Source: Siderastrea siderea (taxonomy: Eukaryota; Cnidaria; Anthozoa; Scleractinia; Rhizangiidae). From it: 64,000 bases of DNA. Below, piece after piece: positions 44,901-64,000 of the stretch. A model generated the notes under the pieces. It saw only the letters and a program-made list of their open reading frames with translations. It was not told where the DNA came from and did no database searches. Positions within the stretch are counted from its first letter, which is position 1. Every line of letters starts with the position of its first letter. A program made the position numbers and the translations under genes. Where the stretch lies: the NCBI GenBank assembly GCA_964030785.1, contig OZ034966.1, positions 9,722,652 to 9,786,651 of the forward strand. The letters are read 5' to 3'.

Positions 44901-47900
44901 ACCACTGAGCTACGAGAACTCTAGTGGTGAGCGATGGTCAATTGTGGGCTGACACAACGACTGCATCATTAATTAATTTTACTCGCCAAATTTGCCTTAT
45001 TATGAATTTAAGGGTGTAACCCCATCGTTCATCGAGTGTCACACTGAATTCTAATTTCGACAAATAACCAATGGCGTTTTGCATTTTATTCATATTCCTA
45101 CGAATTTATTCCATTCGTTGATATCAAGTTGTTGTTGTTGTTTTTGCTTATTTGTTTCTTTCCTGAATTTCATTCTCGTCTCTAGATCTTTCCCGTTCTA
45201 AAATAAAAGAAAAACTGAAAAACCTCGACTTATTACTATCGTGCTCAGTTTGTTAAGATATTTCAACTTTTTTCGTTGAAGGCCGAAGTCTGTTGTTTTT
45301 TCTTTTCCAAATACTTTAGGTAATAGCTTGTTGGCTGCTAAGTACGAAATCTCCCAGATCGCTTCATTTAAGCATCACTTAAAATAGTACGCCTTTTTTA
45401 TATATAACCTGATGAGTACAATCAGGGGAGGTTGTAGGAATCCGAATGATCAATAGTGCAATAGAAAGCCATTGCCTTTTGCCCGGTTCCACAATGACTT
45501 TCGAATACTCCCAGGCCATGCGGGCCATTTTTAAATGTTTGACGCTTGGGAGAAAACCAAACGTTCATAAAATATGTACTGAGAAAGTCAGACTTTCATG
45601 GATTGAGGCTCATAAAATATGTGGAGCTAGCCATCCTCCAATCTAACCCTGCCGGGAGCAATGACAGGCGACTTTATTCGCAGGCTATTATGGAGCTAAC
45701 TGTTCTAAATTGTCGTTTACATGGACTGTCCAAAGAAGGATAGAGAGACCCCCGACTGTGGGACAAGTGAAGACAAAAGGCGTTAGTCTATTGTATATTG
45801 TGCTTTTGCTTCCCCCACTGAATTGCTCCGGCATAATGCTCCATTTTCCCTACTAAAATTCTTGGTTTACCCAAATAAGGTCACAAATTAAATGCTCGGA
45901 TATGCTGACCATATACATGCTTATTTTATTCAATTCTAACATTTTTAACAGGGGGGTTAACTCCAACAAGAAAGTATAAATGTTATAAGAACAACGTATA
46001 TACGCAACTTACACATGCATATTCCGTAATTTTAACCGTAATTACATATTCTCGCCCCAAGGGTTCTTCTTTTTTAGAGTGGAGTATGTTACGTTACCTT
46101 ACTGTTTGTTGCGGAAGAATGTACCATACCATCGTCTTCTTAATTCATTTCCTCAGCTTTCTTTTTTTTTTTCTCTCTCCTTTGCTTTCCTTTCTCTTCA
46201 TTTCCTTCTTCTTTCTTCTCTCATTTTAATTCATCCCTTTCATTTTCTTTTTCCTGTTTTCTGCGTTTGTTATCTCGTTTCATTTGTCCCTCTTTTTTGG
46301 CTTTTCTTTAAAAGAATCTAGAAATAAGCAAGTGTTTGTTGTCTTTCGTTTTGTTGACAAAAAAAGAATTTATTTAGTAACATCTGGACGCCTTAGTGAA
46401 GCGTCGCATTCTTCCTGTGACGTGAGCTTTTTCACCTTTGTAGACTGAGGCAAACTGCATGAAGGAGGATCGTGAGTTACTTATGTTTTTCTATGATCCG
46501 CACAATTTTGACATTACTGAACATATAAGTGCAAATTTAATTGGATTCCGTTGAACGGAATGGACTTTTTGTATGACAACCGTAAGTTGTTGACGTTTTT
46601 GCTAATTTCTTGTACTTAGCACAGAGTTTATCTTCTTTGCTTAACCGTGTTTTCGTTTGTGAAGTATTCGCAGTTTAAACCTACTGTAGCTAACTTTATT
46701 AGCAAGCCATTTCTCGTCTTTTATCTTTACAATTCTTTATTCTGAGACAGACAATTATCTTCGGCACACTTCTTATTGTGTTTTCTTTCATTGTAGCTAA
46801 AATAACATTTACGTTTCTGTTTAATCGTATTTCTATTCGTTCTTTCTTTCATGTGAAGTCTGCTCACCACTTGCGAAGTAGTTTAAATAGGCGCAAACAC
46901 AAGCGGAAGTTTCCACTACGAGAGAAGCCCAAGCTTAAAACGGGATACGAACACGTAGTACCTGCGGCTGAGATCTTGTACTTATGCTTATTGGATTCTT
47001 ACCCTTGCTTCCATTTGTGAAACGAGCACTTGTCGGCTAAATTCATGCCGGTTCCCACATGATCTTTTCTGTGCTCGCGGCTAAACCATAATCCTAAAAC
47101 TTACCACTTGACAACTTTTCTTCTATTTTTTGCCGCAGATGATAAAAGTTCTGCAAGAAAATCGCACGAATACAGCGAAACAAAGAACTATGACGAGGAG
47201 AGTGAGGATGGCGAGTACACAGCCTGCGCATGTCAGAGATGGCTCTTCGTTACTATATGCATGCCGCTGTTTTTTGTTATATCAATTTTAGGATTCATCT
47301 TAGTTGTTTTACTTATGCCTTGTAAGTACCAGTCTGTTTTCCTCAGGCTAGTCCCTAGGCGTTCTCGGCTCGGTCAAACCTGGACCGTGAGCCGTGACGT
47401 CACCGAGAGAGACTAGCCCTCGCCCACCCCTTCCCAGAGGCAAGAAGGAACGCCTAGGGACTAGGCTGCGTTTTTCTCTTTCAGCAATGTAGTTCATGAT
47501 TAAGTCAGTCTGGCTAGTCGAAGTGCAAGCTGGGGTCAGTTTCTCAAAAACCACTTTCTAAAACAGTGAACACTGACAGCGTGAAGATGTCAAGGGTCAA
47601 AAGACATCACGTGTGAACCAGGCTTGGACGTGAATTTTATATACAGCAGCTCTTGTACTCATTTAATCCCCCTCCACCAGCGCCCCTTTTCTTGAGGTAC
47701 AGGCACCTGATCCTGTTTGTTGGAATAACCTGCACCCTCGATGGACGTCTCCAAACTGGAGTAACGACACTCACCGCCTCTGAGTTTTCCCACCCAGATA
47801 TTCGCCGGCTTGTGTTGGCCACTAAGCTTATGAGCAAGTTGTTATTCTCATATTTCCTTAAATTCATTTTTCTTTGTTTTTGGAGTGACGGTGGAATAAA

Positions 47901-48206
47901 CTAATAGCTGAGTAATCGGGTTTTTTTAATCGGGTTAATATTAGCACTTAACAGTTTTTTTAATGCTGTCACGTTTTGATTTACCGGTTTAGTGATCAAT
48001 TTTTTGCCTCTCTTCCCTCAGTTCGCTTATGCTGTCCCAAAGGAGGAAAGTACACCAACGTATTAACATTTTTATTTGAAGTATTTTTAATGGCTCCTTG
48101 TGTGGCGTGCAAGTGGGCTTCTGGGAAACGAAAACACCAAGCTAATTCAGCCACGAGCAAGCCTCGCTATGGTGGTACAGATGACATAGAACTGGGCGAC
48201 AAATAA
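41929..48206 (+). CDS. Membrane protein with SAM-like domain, function unknown
   Basis: Exons 41929-42526, 47139-47321 and 48022-48206 join with matching phase 1 junctions (966 nt, 321 aa). Residues about 32-96 resemble a SAM domain: LFEAWAKDSF, then LALKKEDFPHLNLPVGQRRL and LLEDAVEKL, which fits the LxxLGI-GHR-LL pattern. Residues 97-228 are charged and probably disordered. A hydrophobic segment from W234 to P260 and a second shorter one about 272-287 give a hairpin or two-pass membrane anchor. Cysteine clusters sit at its edges (TACAC, RLCCP, APCVACK), candidate palmitoylation sites. The tail is KSN-rich and ends DDIELGDK. The donor of exon 1 (AAAAG/GTTAAA) is weak, and intron 1 is 4.6 kb and might hide further exons. 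I do not recognise a named family. SAM domains usually mediate self-association or binding to other SAM proteins. Confidence 0.75.
43372..44585. mobile_element. Candidate TIR element with CAAGGATAA ends
   Basis: The left end has AAAAAATCGG, AGGCAAGGATAAT and GGCAAGGATAA. The reverse complement of the right end has an A-run, GCGGGTAGACAAGGATAAAT and GGCAAGGGTAA. The arms are about 120 bp and imperfect. No clear target-site duplication was found, and the overlapping open frames at 44041-44470 have no recognised domain. It lies in intron 1 of the SAM gene. Confidence 0.5.
44820..44935 (-). mobile_element. tRNA-derived SINE head, tRNA-Thr(AGT)-like
   Basis: On the minus strand it reads GTTCTCGTAGCTCAGTGG, then TTAGAGCATCCGGCTAGTGT and GTGGGTTCAAATCCCAT. 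D, anticodon and T arms can be drawn, with AGT in the anticodon loop, but the acceptor stem has mismatches and the sequence runs on into CTCAGAATTTTTTCTGAG. It is best read as a SINE that still resembles its tRNA parent rather than a working tRNA gene. Confidence 0.7.
47348..47465. repeat. Short inverted-repeat MITE after exon 2 of the SAM gene
   Basis: CTAGTCCCTAGGCGTTCT and AGGAACGCCTAGGGACTAG are complementary ends of a stretch of about 118 bp. It starts only 26 bp downstream of the exon 2 donor site (47322). No target-site duplication could be fixed. Confidence 0.75.
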
Positions 48207-48469
48207 CACCCACGACAAGTGGAAGGAAATGAATCGAATAGTTAGACGCTTATTTAAAATCTTAGTGTGCATCAGACTCGTACCCAGTATTTTGGAGTAT
48301 TTATCTGATTCTGGGGGCCAGGAGAAATGATACGAATGAGGCGAGGTGCGAGGGGTGTTCCTGCAAAGGACCAGAGAAACCGGCCGCGCGCCTCGCCTCA
48401 CCATATCCAATCTGCTCCCATCTTCAAATCATGGACTGAGTACTAGCCTGAGCAACTTATGTTAGTTTT

Positions 48470-48475
48470 AATAAA
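48470..48475 (+). terminator. Candidate poly(A) signal of the SAM-domain gene
   Basis: AATAAA about 265 bp after the stop codon, followed by T-rich DNA. A long foldback element begins 40 bp further on. Confidence 0.55.
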
Positions 48476-48513
48476 ACTTATTAAATTTCCTTTATTCTTT
48501 TACGAATATATAG

Positions 48514-48796
48514 CCTGAGAAAACAGCCGACGTTTCGCGAGGTCGCCACTTGAGCCCTCGCGAAACGACGTCTGAGTAACAAGCGCAGAAATTCCATACT
48601 GATGACGCGTTACTACCCAGATCTAGGTAGTGCCTCTGATTGGTTGAAACGAAATTCCCTCGCGTTTCAACCAATCAGAAGTACTACCTAGTTCTGGGTA
48701 GTGACGCGTCATCAGTATGAAATTTCTGCGCTTGTTACTCAGACGTCGTTTTGCGAGGGCTCAAGTGGCGACCTCGCGAAACGTCGGTTGTTTTTG
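48514..48796. mobile_element. Long near-perfect foldback element
   Basis: About 283 bp forming one almost continuous hairpin. Arms: CCGACGTTTCGCGAGGTCGC and GCGACCTCGCGAAACGTCGG, then TGAGTAACAAGCGCAGAAAT, then TGATGACGCGT, then CTGATTGGTTGAAACG, each with its complement on the other side, with a tiny loop near AAATTCCCTCG. It is a typical MITE; the target site is not clear. Confidence 0.88.
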
Positions 48797-49084
48797 TCAG
48801 GGTAACGAATAAACAGTATTATATTTATTTTATTAAAAATAACAATTTAGTTTTGATATCCCACGGTCGAGTAAGATACCGTTTGCATACTTTTAAGCAT
48901 CACTGAATTTTCACTGCAAAGAGAACCTCCTAACTTACAAAATCTCACATAATATAATCTCAGTTATAGTTACATTGATATAGTATTGAAAATTGTTTGA
49001 AAAATTTCCTCGGGCCTTTTCGTTGCGTTGAGCGGTCGGTCAAGGAGTCAAGTTGGCACGCAAGAAAATCTTATGCTTTCTGAG

Positions 49085-49345
49085 GGGAACTCCCATATAA
49101 AAGTGAGGAGGGGGGTGCTCTCAGAAGTTTCGAAAGGTACTCCAAAAGGTACTTGAATCTCGTCTTGAGCGTCGCTGAAAAGAAAACACGATTACTCTCA
49201 ATTTCTTCTCGCGTCTGCCCTAAATGGTACCCGAATAATTCTAGCGGTCCATCAGCTAAGATTGTGATACCCTAAGGAGTACCAACCACGAATTTTTAAC
49301 CCCTTAAAAGTACATTGACCACCCCGGAGTCCTTCCCCGGGCCAC
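49085..49345. repeat. Diverged repeat related to the QOR exon 3 flanking pair
   Basis: It starts with GGGGAACTCCCATATAAAAG and contains GGTACTCC, CCTAAGGAGTACC and CACCCCGGAGTCC. Related beginnings occur at 23230 and in reverse complement at 24288. No coding sequence. Confidence 0.5.
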
Positions 49346-51888
49346 CAGAGAAAGATATTTTCCATCTTTGTCATTTGAAGCCTCTACTGGACTCGTCACT
49401 TGGGTGGCCATCGGTAGTCACGTGTTGATTACGAAGGAGAATTGGCAATGCGCACTCAAAGACAATGTAATAATTGGTGCACGAGACCATTATTTTTTAG
49501 GTTTCTATTGTTAAAAGAAATGGTGGCCTTCTTGGTGTTAATTCCAAAGAAAGATGCACCCAAAGACAATAGCTAGCCAACAATGGGTTCTACAACCCCT
49601 AGAAACAACTCAAAAATGTCTTGGTATTCAAAGATAAGTTTTTTGACAACAAATTTAATTCTAATTTTATTCATTTATTTATTTATTAAAAATTAAACTG
49701 ATAGACTTTTAAGAGACTTTTGACAACATATTACGTCTGAAGATACTGTAAGTAGCATGAAATTCAGATTGGGTTGTATAAAGAAGTTTAAGAATATAAT
49801 TTTACGGAAGTGAAAGAATCCATTACCACAACAACACTTCTTGCCATTCAATTATTGGCCCCCTCCCGCCTTCTTCCAAGCCTTTATTTTCACCTAACTA
49901 AAACCATGACTAAGGACTAGAGCTGACCTTTAGTTGAGATTTACAACTACTTTGTTTTGTGCAACATTTGACGACTTCTTATGTTTGAGCATGGCACGCA
50001 AAAGGGTCACCATGTTTTTGGAGATCAATTGCTATTCATTCCAAAAATCAAGGATAGTTCTCAGATCAGAAACCAACCAAGATCACTTTTAGTCTTTAGT
50101 TGGTTTACAAGAAGTATTCTTGAATTTTGCCTCGATGGTTTAAATCACTTAACCCTCTAAGCCCTGGTTACTGGTCTCCATACACTTCACTGAATACTAA
50201 TTGAGGAGATCTTGTTTAAACGTCAAGATCACTTCCTTAATTCTCACGACCTGTATGTGTTATAATGCACTGATATGATGAGGAGAATTTGGATGCCAAT
50301 CACCTGCATTGGGGCTTAAAAGGGTTAAGTGAACACACTGGGCATATTTTGTTGTACAATGTCATGATGCTCCCAATAACAAGAGATGAATAAAAACCTT
50401 GATCAACAAAGAGGTATTTTGAATACATGGCTATGCTTGTTTCTTGTAAGTAACAAAAACACGACTTTTAACAGTGCAAACTATGCAGGGTTTTTTTTTA
50501 TAAACTGCATGGTTTTAGATTTCAAAATCGATAGCAAGTGAATCTGTATTGTTTCACAGTTTGTACATAACATCACTTTCAGGAAAGGGACTTGCGAGAA
50601 ATGTGTGCCAGATACCAGAATCCTTTCTTTCGTGAAGTGACAAGTGGTAATACTCATAGTGCAGTGTAACTGCCAAACATATTTCTGGAATGTTGACTAA
50701 AACCACATGCAAGATGTTATAACAACAAGAAACTGCATGTGGTATTACTAATAAAAGGGTATTCCACGAGTCACACGAGCACAGAAACCCAAACCTGGTT
50801 GCCTGCATAAAAATCAACATTCTAGAAATATTTTAAGCATTCAATGCTGAGGAAGACATTTAAGTTTCCCCCTAATATTGCTTCCCTATAAAAACGAAAC
50901 ATGCACTGGCTGAATGCACAACCCACTAGCTGAATATAGTCAATCCTCTCCACAAAGACCACTGTCAGATGGAATTAACTGGGCACTTTTGAGAGATGAC
51001 TGACATGGGAGTGGACTGTACAAGTATTTACGTGAATGGATGTGTGGTTAGGGCAAGAAAACAGTGACTCATTGTGGGGAGCTGGCTGTTTGCAGAGATC
51101 TGTAACTACACTGGTCAAGCCTTCACCATACCTCTCTTATATTTACAAATTTTAAAGGGAGTCAAGTGAACATTGTACACATATTTTGCTGTTTGTTTGG
51201 AGCAATCTTTTGAATCACATATAAAAGTACTTGTAATTACCACTATATTTGCCGAGCTAAATGCTAAATGAAATCACTGTTCTCTGTTACTTCTCGAGAT
51301 TTAATCACAAGCCATTTAGTAGATGAAAATACCTGATTTTATATTCATTCATGTCTACATGAAGACACATTTTGTGTTACCCACTGAGGTGCCATTGCTC
51401 TTGTTTTTACTGGTTTCCATCCAGTTAAGTTTTGAATTAAAATTTTCAAATATTAAGCTTTTGAGCAAAAGCACTTTATACAGAAAGGGAAAAAAACAGT
51501 AGTGATGACATCCATGTTATCTTCATACATAGTAACAGTTCTTGAGGTCACCTCTCAGTGTACTAAAACGTGTGATCTCTAGACTAACTTCCAATATACC
51601 CAAGTTACATGTACAAAGGGTTTGACTGAACTTCAAAACCCAGCTGATGATTGCATTTTTTACTGCCATCAATCGTAATACCAACAACTAACAAACCATG
51701 AAAAACAGAAACTGAGGAATTGCCAGGATCTTGAGGTCAACTAGTCACAAGAGGTGAACTTAACCTTTTGAGCTCACTAAGCTGAACATCTAAAGACCCA
51801 CTATGGCGATTGACAACAGTGAAAAACGTAAGCATTGGGTGAGTATCGACCTTTGGTGAAAGGCACAGTAGAGGACATACTGTGAGCA
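49346..51888. other. Intergenic or RAB14 3' flank, no gene recognised
   Basis: AT-rich DNA. A stretch at about 50145-50330 contains CCTCTAAGCCCTGG and its approximate complement GGGGCTTAAAAGGG, so it is probably an old repeat. No exon-like sequence was found on either strand. Confidence 0.45.
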
Positions 51889-51894
51889 TTTATT
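51889..51894 (-). terminator. Candidate poly(A) signal of RAB14
   Basis: AATAAA on the coding strand about 390 bp past the RAB14 stop codon. Other signals further out cannot be excluded. Confidence 0.4.
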
Positions 51895-52282
51895 GCAGAC
51901 TCAGTGTAGAGCTTATCACAAATGTTACATGTAAGGCCAGTTTAACATGCAAATGCCTTGAGCCAATTGCATTCATTCACTGCATTCTCAGAGAAAATAA
52001 CACTGTCTTGTCAAAACAGGGCTCATGTCCTCAAATGCATTACTTTAGGCATGCCTTGGCAGGGACATGATGATAAAACCATTACAGGGTATAAACATAA
52101 GATCTATGCCATACACCCTTTTTACCACTAACAATAAGTATTTATATCACATGATATCTACATGTTGTTCTATGCCAATGCTTTGTACGATTTCCTCAAA
52201 ATAAGTCAAGTTCTCTTCTGTGTCCCGCAGGGCAAATTTCTTGAAGTTCTTGTGATTAAAATTAATGTCTTGATATGGTTGG

Positions 52283-60794
<8,512 letters not shown>

Positions 60795-61588
60795 TTTAAG
60801 GAAACTTAAATGGAAAACGAAAAAACTCTCAGTGTAAGTAATTATTCAAAGGAAAGATACTTCAAATAAGAAGACGAAAATGTGCAATCTGTCGAAATCA
60901 GAGGACGAAATGGGAATGAGACCGTGGACAACTCTAACTGATCCCTAAAGTAACGTTGTACTTTCGACTATACTTCACAGAGAAAATAAAAGTCAGTGAT
61001 CAGATATATTCTAGTGTGGTTTAAAGGTCAATGCATGCTACGTTTCAGTAATAAATGAGTCACTTAGTCGTATATAAACACGTGAAAGATGTGGTCAGCA
61101 GAAAATGTAAGCTCATAGCACCTAATGTCACCCACCCCCTGGCCGAACGATCGGTCGAAAATGCAAATGAAATCGCAACGGGAAACAAAATAATTGTGAA
61201 GCTTAAGCCGGACCTAACTACAGCGCCATTTCAGGGCACCTACCTTGCAAGTAAATGAAAATACAAAACCAAAATCCGGAAGATGAATTTGGGAAAATGG
61301 CGGATCCCGTGATTCGAAAATAGCCCTGGGTGTAAAGAGCATTATGGGTAATTCGACTCGGGATTAATGTTCCGTATACCGACCGATTTTGACACGAAGA
61401 TGATTCGGAATGTTCGAAGATGATTCGACACAGACAAAAGAGAATTGACGAATACGATGAGGTTTCGATGCAAAATTGAAAAGTACGCGGCAGCGAAGGT
61501 CCAGCGATGTATTATCAACAATGGTGGATGAAAAAGATGTGCTATTCTCGTGGGCGACAGCGGCCTTTACTCTTCAAGTAAATGGAAG
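60795..61588. promoter_or_regulatory. Shared upstream region of RAB14 and EHBP1
   Basis: 794 bp separate the two divergent start codons. An open frame at 61055-61258 lacks a family match and is not called. Upstream ATGs exist in the EHBP1 leader, including one at 61582 in another frame that overlaps the true start and could lower its translation. Confidence 0.55.
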
Positions 61589-63469
61589 ATGACTTCGGTT
61601 TGGAAGAGGTTACAGCGTGTGGGGAAAAAGGCGTCCAAATTCCAGTTCACTGCCTCATATCAGTCGCTGACTGTTGAATGTGTCCGCGGTGGAAAATGGT
61701 GAGTTTGCACCACTCTCGTAGTAAAAATTAAGTTTACGCCCTTTGGAGCCCTTATTCACACCTTTGGCGTGTCTCTCACAAGCCGAAAATTTTGTTTGTC
61801 ACTCAACCACGAAATTGTCAATTTTCTCTCTCGACTAGGATTTGAAATGGTTTGTAAAAACGTTTTGTTTGAAGATCAGGCAAATCAAAGTGGCTGGGTT
61901 TTTGAGAACGAAAACAGTGGACGACAGTTTTGTAAATTTTGGTTTCAGCTTTGCGCAATTTCAGCCCCCAATCTGGCTACAGCTCATTCTCTCTCGATGG
62001 GAAAGATCAAGTGGACCTTATTTCTCGTTGATATTCCTAACCTTTAAAAGTAGTTATTGTGCTGAAATTCAATATTACAAAAGCAAGTGCTGAAATGAAG
62101 GTTAACATATGTAAGCTTAATATGTAGAATCAAAGTAAGCTAAGCCTCTTAATTTTACGCAACTTTAGTTTAATACGATTTGAAATTAAGCTTATAGCTA
62201 TCCGCACACCAGCCGTTGGTGTGTAATGAAACTGAAAGGAACTTCATAGCTTGTTTTCTGAAGCAATGTTTTATTGTCTAAAATTTAATTGTTCAAGTGT
62301 AATATCATAATTGTCAAGTGTGGAATCAATATGTTCATTCATTCGTCAACTGAAGTCTAATGGAGGCATTCAGATTGTCACGAGATTACTTGTGTTTACG
62401 TTTTTACCAGTGCAGCATGTACTGTTTGTACCGTGATAGATGGTTTTGTTTCTAAGTTTATGCACTTTTTGTATGTTAAAATAATATATAATAATAACCT
62501 TGATAAAATACAGAACAATATTGTACATGTACATGTAAGCTTGAGTGTGTAACGTGGTAATTTGCCTAACTTTCCCACATAGTGCTAAAATACAATACTG
62601 TTGCAAAAATTATTAATTAATTTTAAAACCTGCATGTATGAAGCGATAATTTGTTTTATTTTAGAAGACATTGTCTTCAAGCACTTCCTTAAGAGGTCAA
62701 TGGAAGCATTATCCTCTTATATAACATGTAAGACTACTGTTGTTCTCCATGTTTTTATATGGTTACATTGGAGGCAGTTTCATGAATATGACAGTTTTTA
62801 GACATTAATGTGAGAGAAAGTCTGTTGAATTTTTTTGTTTTGTTTGTTTGTTTGTTTTTTTGGAGAAAAACTGAACAGTTTTGAAAATTAATATACTTGT
62901 TAGTCCTACTTTGTTTCACATGCAGACTGGTTATAATTTATTTAATTATCATTTATTTTCTTATATATTTTGTTTGCCTGTTACTTTTGCTGAGTATGAA
63001 ACCTTAGACTGTTAGAATCTTTTGGATCAACTCTTATTATAGTGCATTTTTTGTATAAATAAACTTTTTGGGGTATCAATAATTATCATTTTTTAAATGA
63101 CATTCCAATAGACCAGTTTTAGGGCTTTTTTTTGGAGGCCTGGAGCATGTGTGGATATTCAGCCCTGTCAAAATGTGCCGGCAGCCAACAATTTTGCCAT
63201 CTACAGGCAATCATTTGCTGCTTGCTTCACACTGGAGTTCCCGAGGAACCTTCAAGCAGAAGGAAAGACCCAGTCCTTACTGGCTACTTCTTCTGTTCTG
63301 TTGCCTGCTATTACAAATCATTTTTGACAGGGCTGGATATTTATTAAAGCTCTTGACTGTTCCTCACTCTGGCAATTACAGTAATATTATAATATCTTTT
63401 ATTTACTCCAGGCAACCCAACAAACTTGTTGTGGTATGGACCAGAAGGAAGAGAAGGAAACTTACCAAG
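61589..63469 (+). CDS. EHBP1: EH domain-binding protein 1, N-terminal exons (gene runs off the window)
   Basis: Exon 1 (61589-61698) encodes MTSVWKRLQRVGKKASKFQF and continues to KW. Exon 2 (63412-63469) continues WQPNKLVVVWTRRKRRKLTK. The phase 2 junction is exact. Vertebrate EHBP1 begins MASVWKRLQRVGKHASKFQF and continues with KWQPDKLVVVWTRRSRRKSS, so the match is unambiguous. This is the start of the N-terminal C2-like (NT-C2) domain, which contacts membranes; the CH domain and the C-terminal bMERB domain that binds Rab8-family GTPases would lie beyond the window. The protein works in endocytic recycling with EHD proteins. No stop is included here, and further exons are expected after 64000. 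Confidence 0.93.
63160..63335. mobile_element. 176-bp MITE in EHBP1 intron 1
   Basis: The ends CAGCCCTGTCAAAA and TTTTTGACAGGGCTG are inverted repeats, flanked by GATATT on both sides. It sits 76 bp before the exon 2 start. The 6-bp duplication and CAG start recall the element at 18393-19279. Confidence 0.8.
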
Positions 63470-64000
63470 GTTGAATATATTCACCTTATTTGGTGTTTTG
63501 GTAGATATTACATGTGGATATTTTACGAGTTGCCGCAGATGGAAAATGCGAGCAATGAGTAATAAATATGTCCGAGCATATTTATTGACCAAAACACCTA
63601 TTAGTAATAAGAGGTTTATTATTCCACTGCATAGTTTTTGCTTCGTCCTTTTTCAGCAAAAAACTATCATAACCTGGATTTTACTGTGTAATTCACTGGT
63701 GTATGTTGTGTGTTCTCTTACACCTGTATATGGTAAAACAATGCAACATGAAATGATAATAGTATAATTATCACAGGTGTACTAATCCTCCCAGTCAGTG
63801 AGGCTATTTAGACAAACATAGGAGAAAAAAGTTATTCCATCTTTCAGAAGAATTATTGTGTCTCACAATGTACAGTTAGAGTGTATTAATGATGCATTTG
63901 TGAAAAAAATTATCTCCCAAATTTTTTTAACTGCCGAGGATTCCGTTTAGATTGACCCATATTATTTTTAATCTGCAAGTTTGGCTAAGATTCGTGAACA

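Noticed and set aside
44860..44935. Functional tRNA-Thr gene
   Set aside because: Acceptor-stem mismatches and the SINE-like 3' continuation argue against it.
46778..47020. Open frame with a basic stretch (NRRKHKRKFPLREKPKLKTG)
   Set aside because: It looks somewhat exon-like, but no acceptor and donor pair restores the phase needed between exons 1 and 2 of the SAM gene.
61055..61258. 67-codon frame between RAB14 and EHBP1
   Set aside because: No domain, no splice context, and it sits in the expected promoter region.

Overview
The window looks like nuclear DNA of an anthozoan cnidarian, most probably a stony coral. The basis is AT-rich, intron-rich genes with GT-AG introns, animal gene families, a PAN-pentraxin secreted protein of a type seen in cnidarians, tRNA-derived SINEs, CR1-like and Penelope-like retroelements, and very many short terminal-inverted-repeat (TIR) elements. 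Nothing here looks bacterial, and no operons, CRISPR arrays or intact tRNA/rRNA genes were found. The species call is inference; no search was run.

Layout. (1) 0.7-6.2 kb, + strand: a complete four-exon gene for a secreted PAN/apple + pentraxin protein (361 aa). (2) 8.3-14.8 kb, - strand: a five-exon zeta-crystallin-like NADPH:quinone oxidoreductase (QOR copy 1). (3) 14.8-21 kb: gene-poor mosaic with LINE tails, a Penelope-like RT whose two halves are inverted relative to each other, and an inverted copy of the pentraxin intron 3 that has since been hit by two TIR elements. (4) 21-27.4 kb, - strand: a second intact QOR (copy 2), a direct duplicate of region 2, carrying its own private insertions. 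(5) 27.5-37 kb, + strand: a BRO1-domain gene resembling BROX, divergent from QOR copy 2. (6) 37-41.9 kb: satellite and repeats. (7) 41.9-48.5 kb, + strand: a three-exon membrane protein with a SAM-like domain, unrecognised function. (8) 48.5-51.9 kb: repeats. (9) 52.3-60.8 kb, - strand: complete ten-exon RAB14. (10) 61.6 kb to the window edge, + strand: first two coding exons of EHBP1, head to head with RAB14.

The most interesting points are the two QOR paralogues, which differ by loss of an upstream ATG so that only copy 1 can encode an Arg-rich, mitochondrial-type leader; the duplication history readable from shared and private insertions, several with exact target-site duplications and an empty site in the sister copy; a Mutator-like element carrying a broken RecQ-helicase-like fragment; and the SAM-plus-membrane-segment gene. 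Three genes have endosomal or trafficking relatives (RAB14, EHBP1, BRO1/BROX), but only RAB14 and EHBP1 are direct neighbours in a head-to-head pair.
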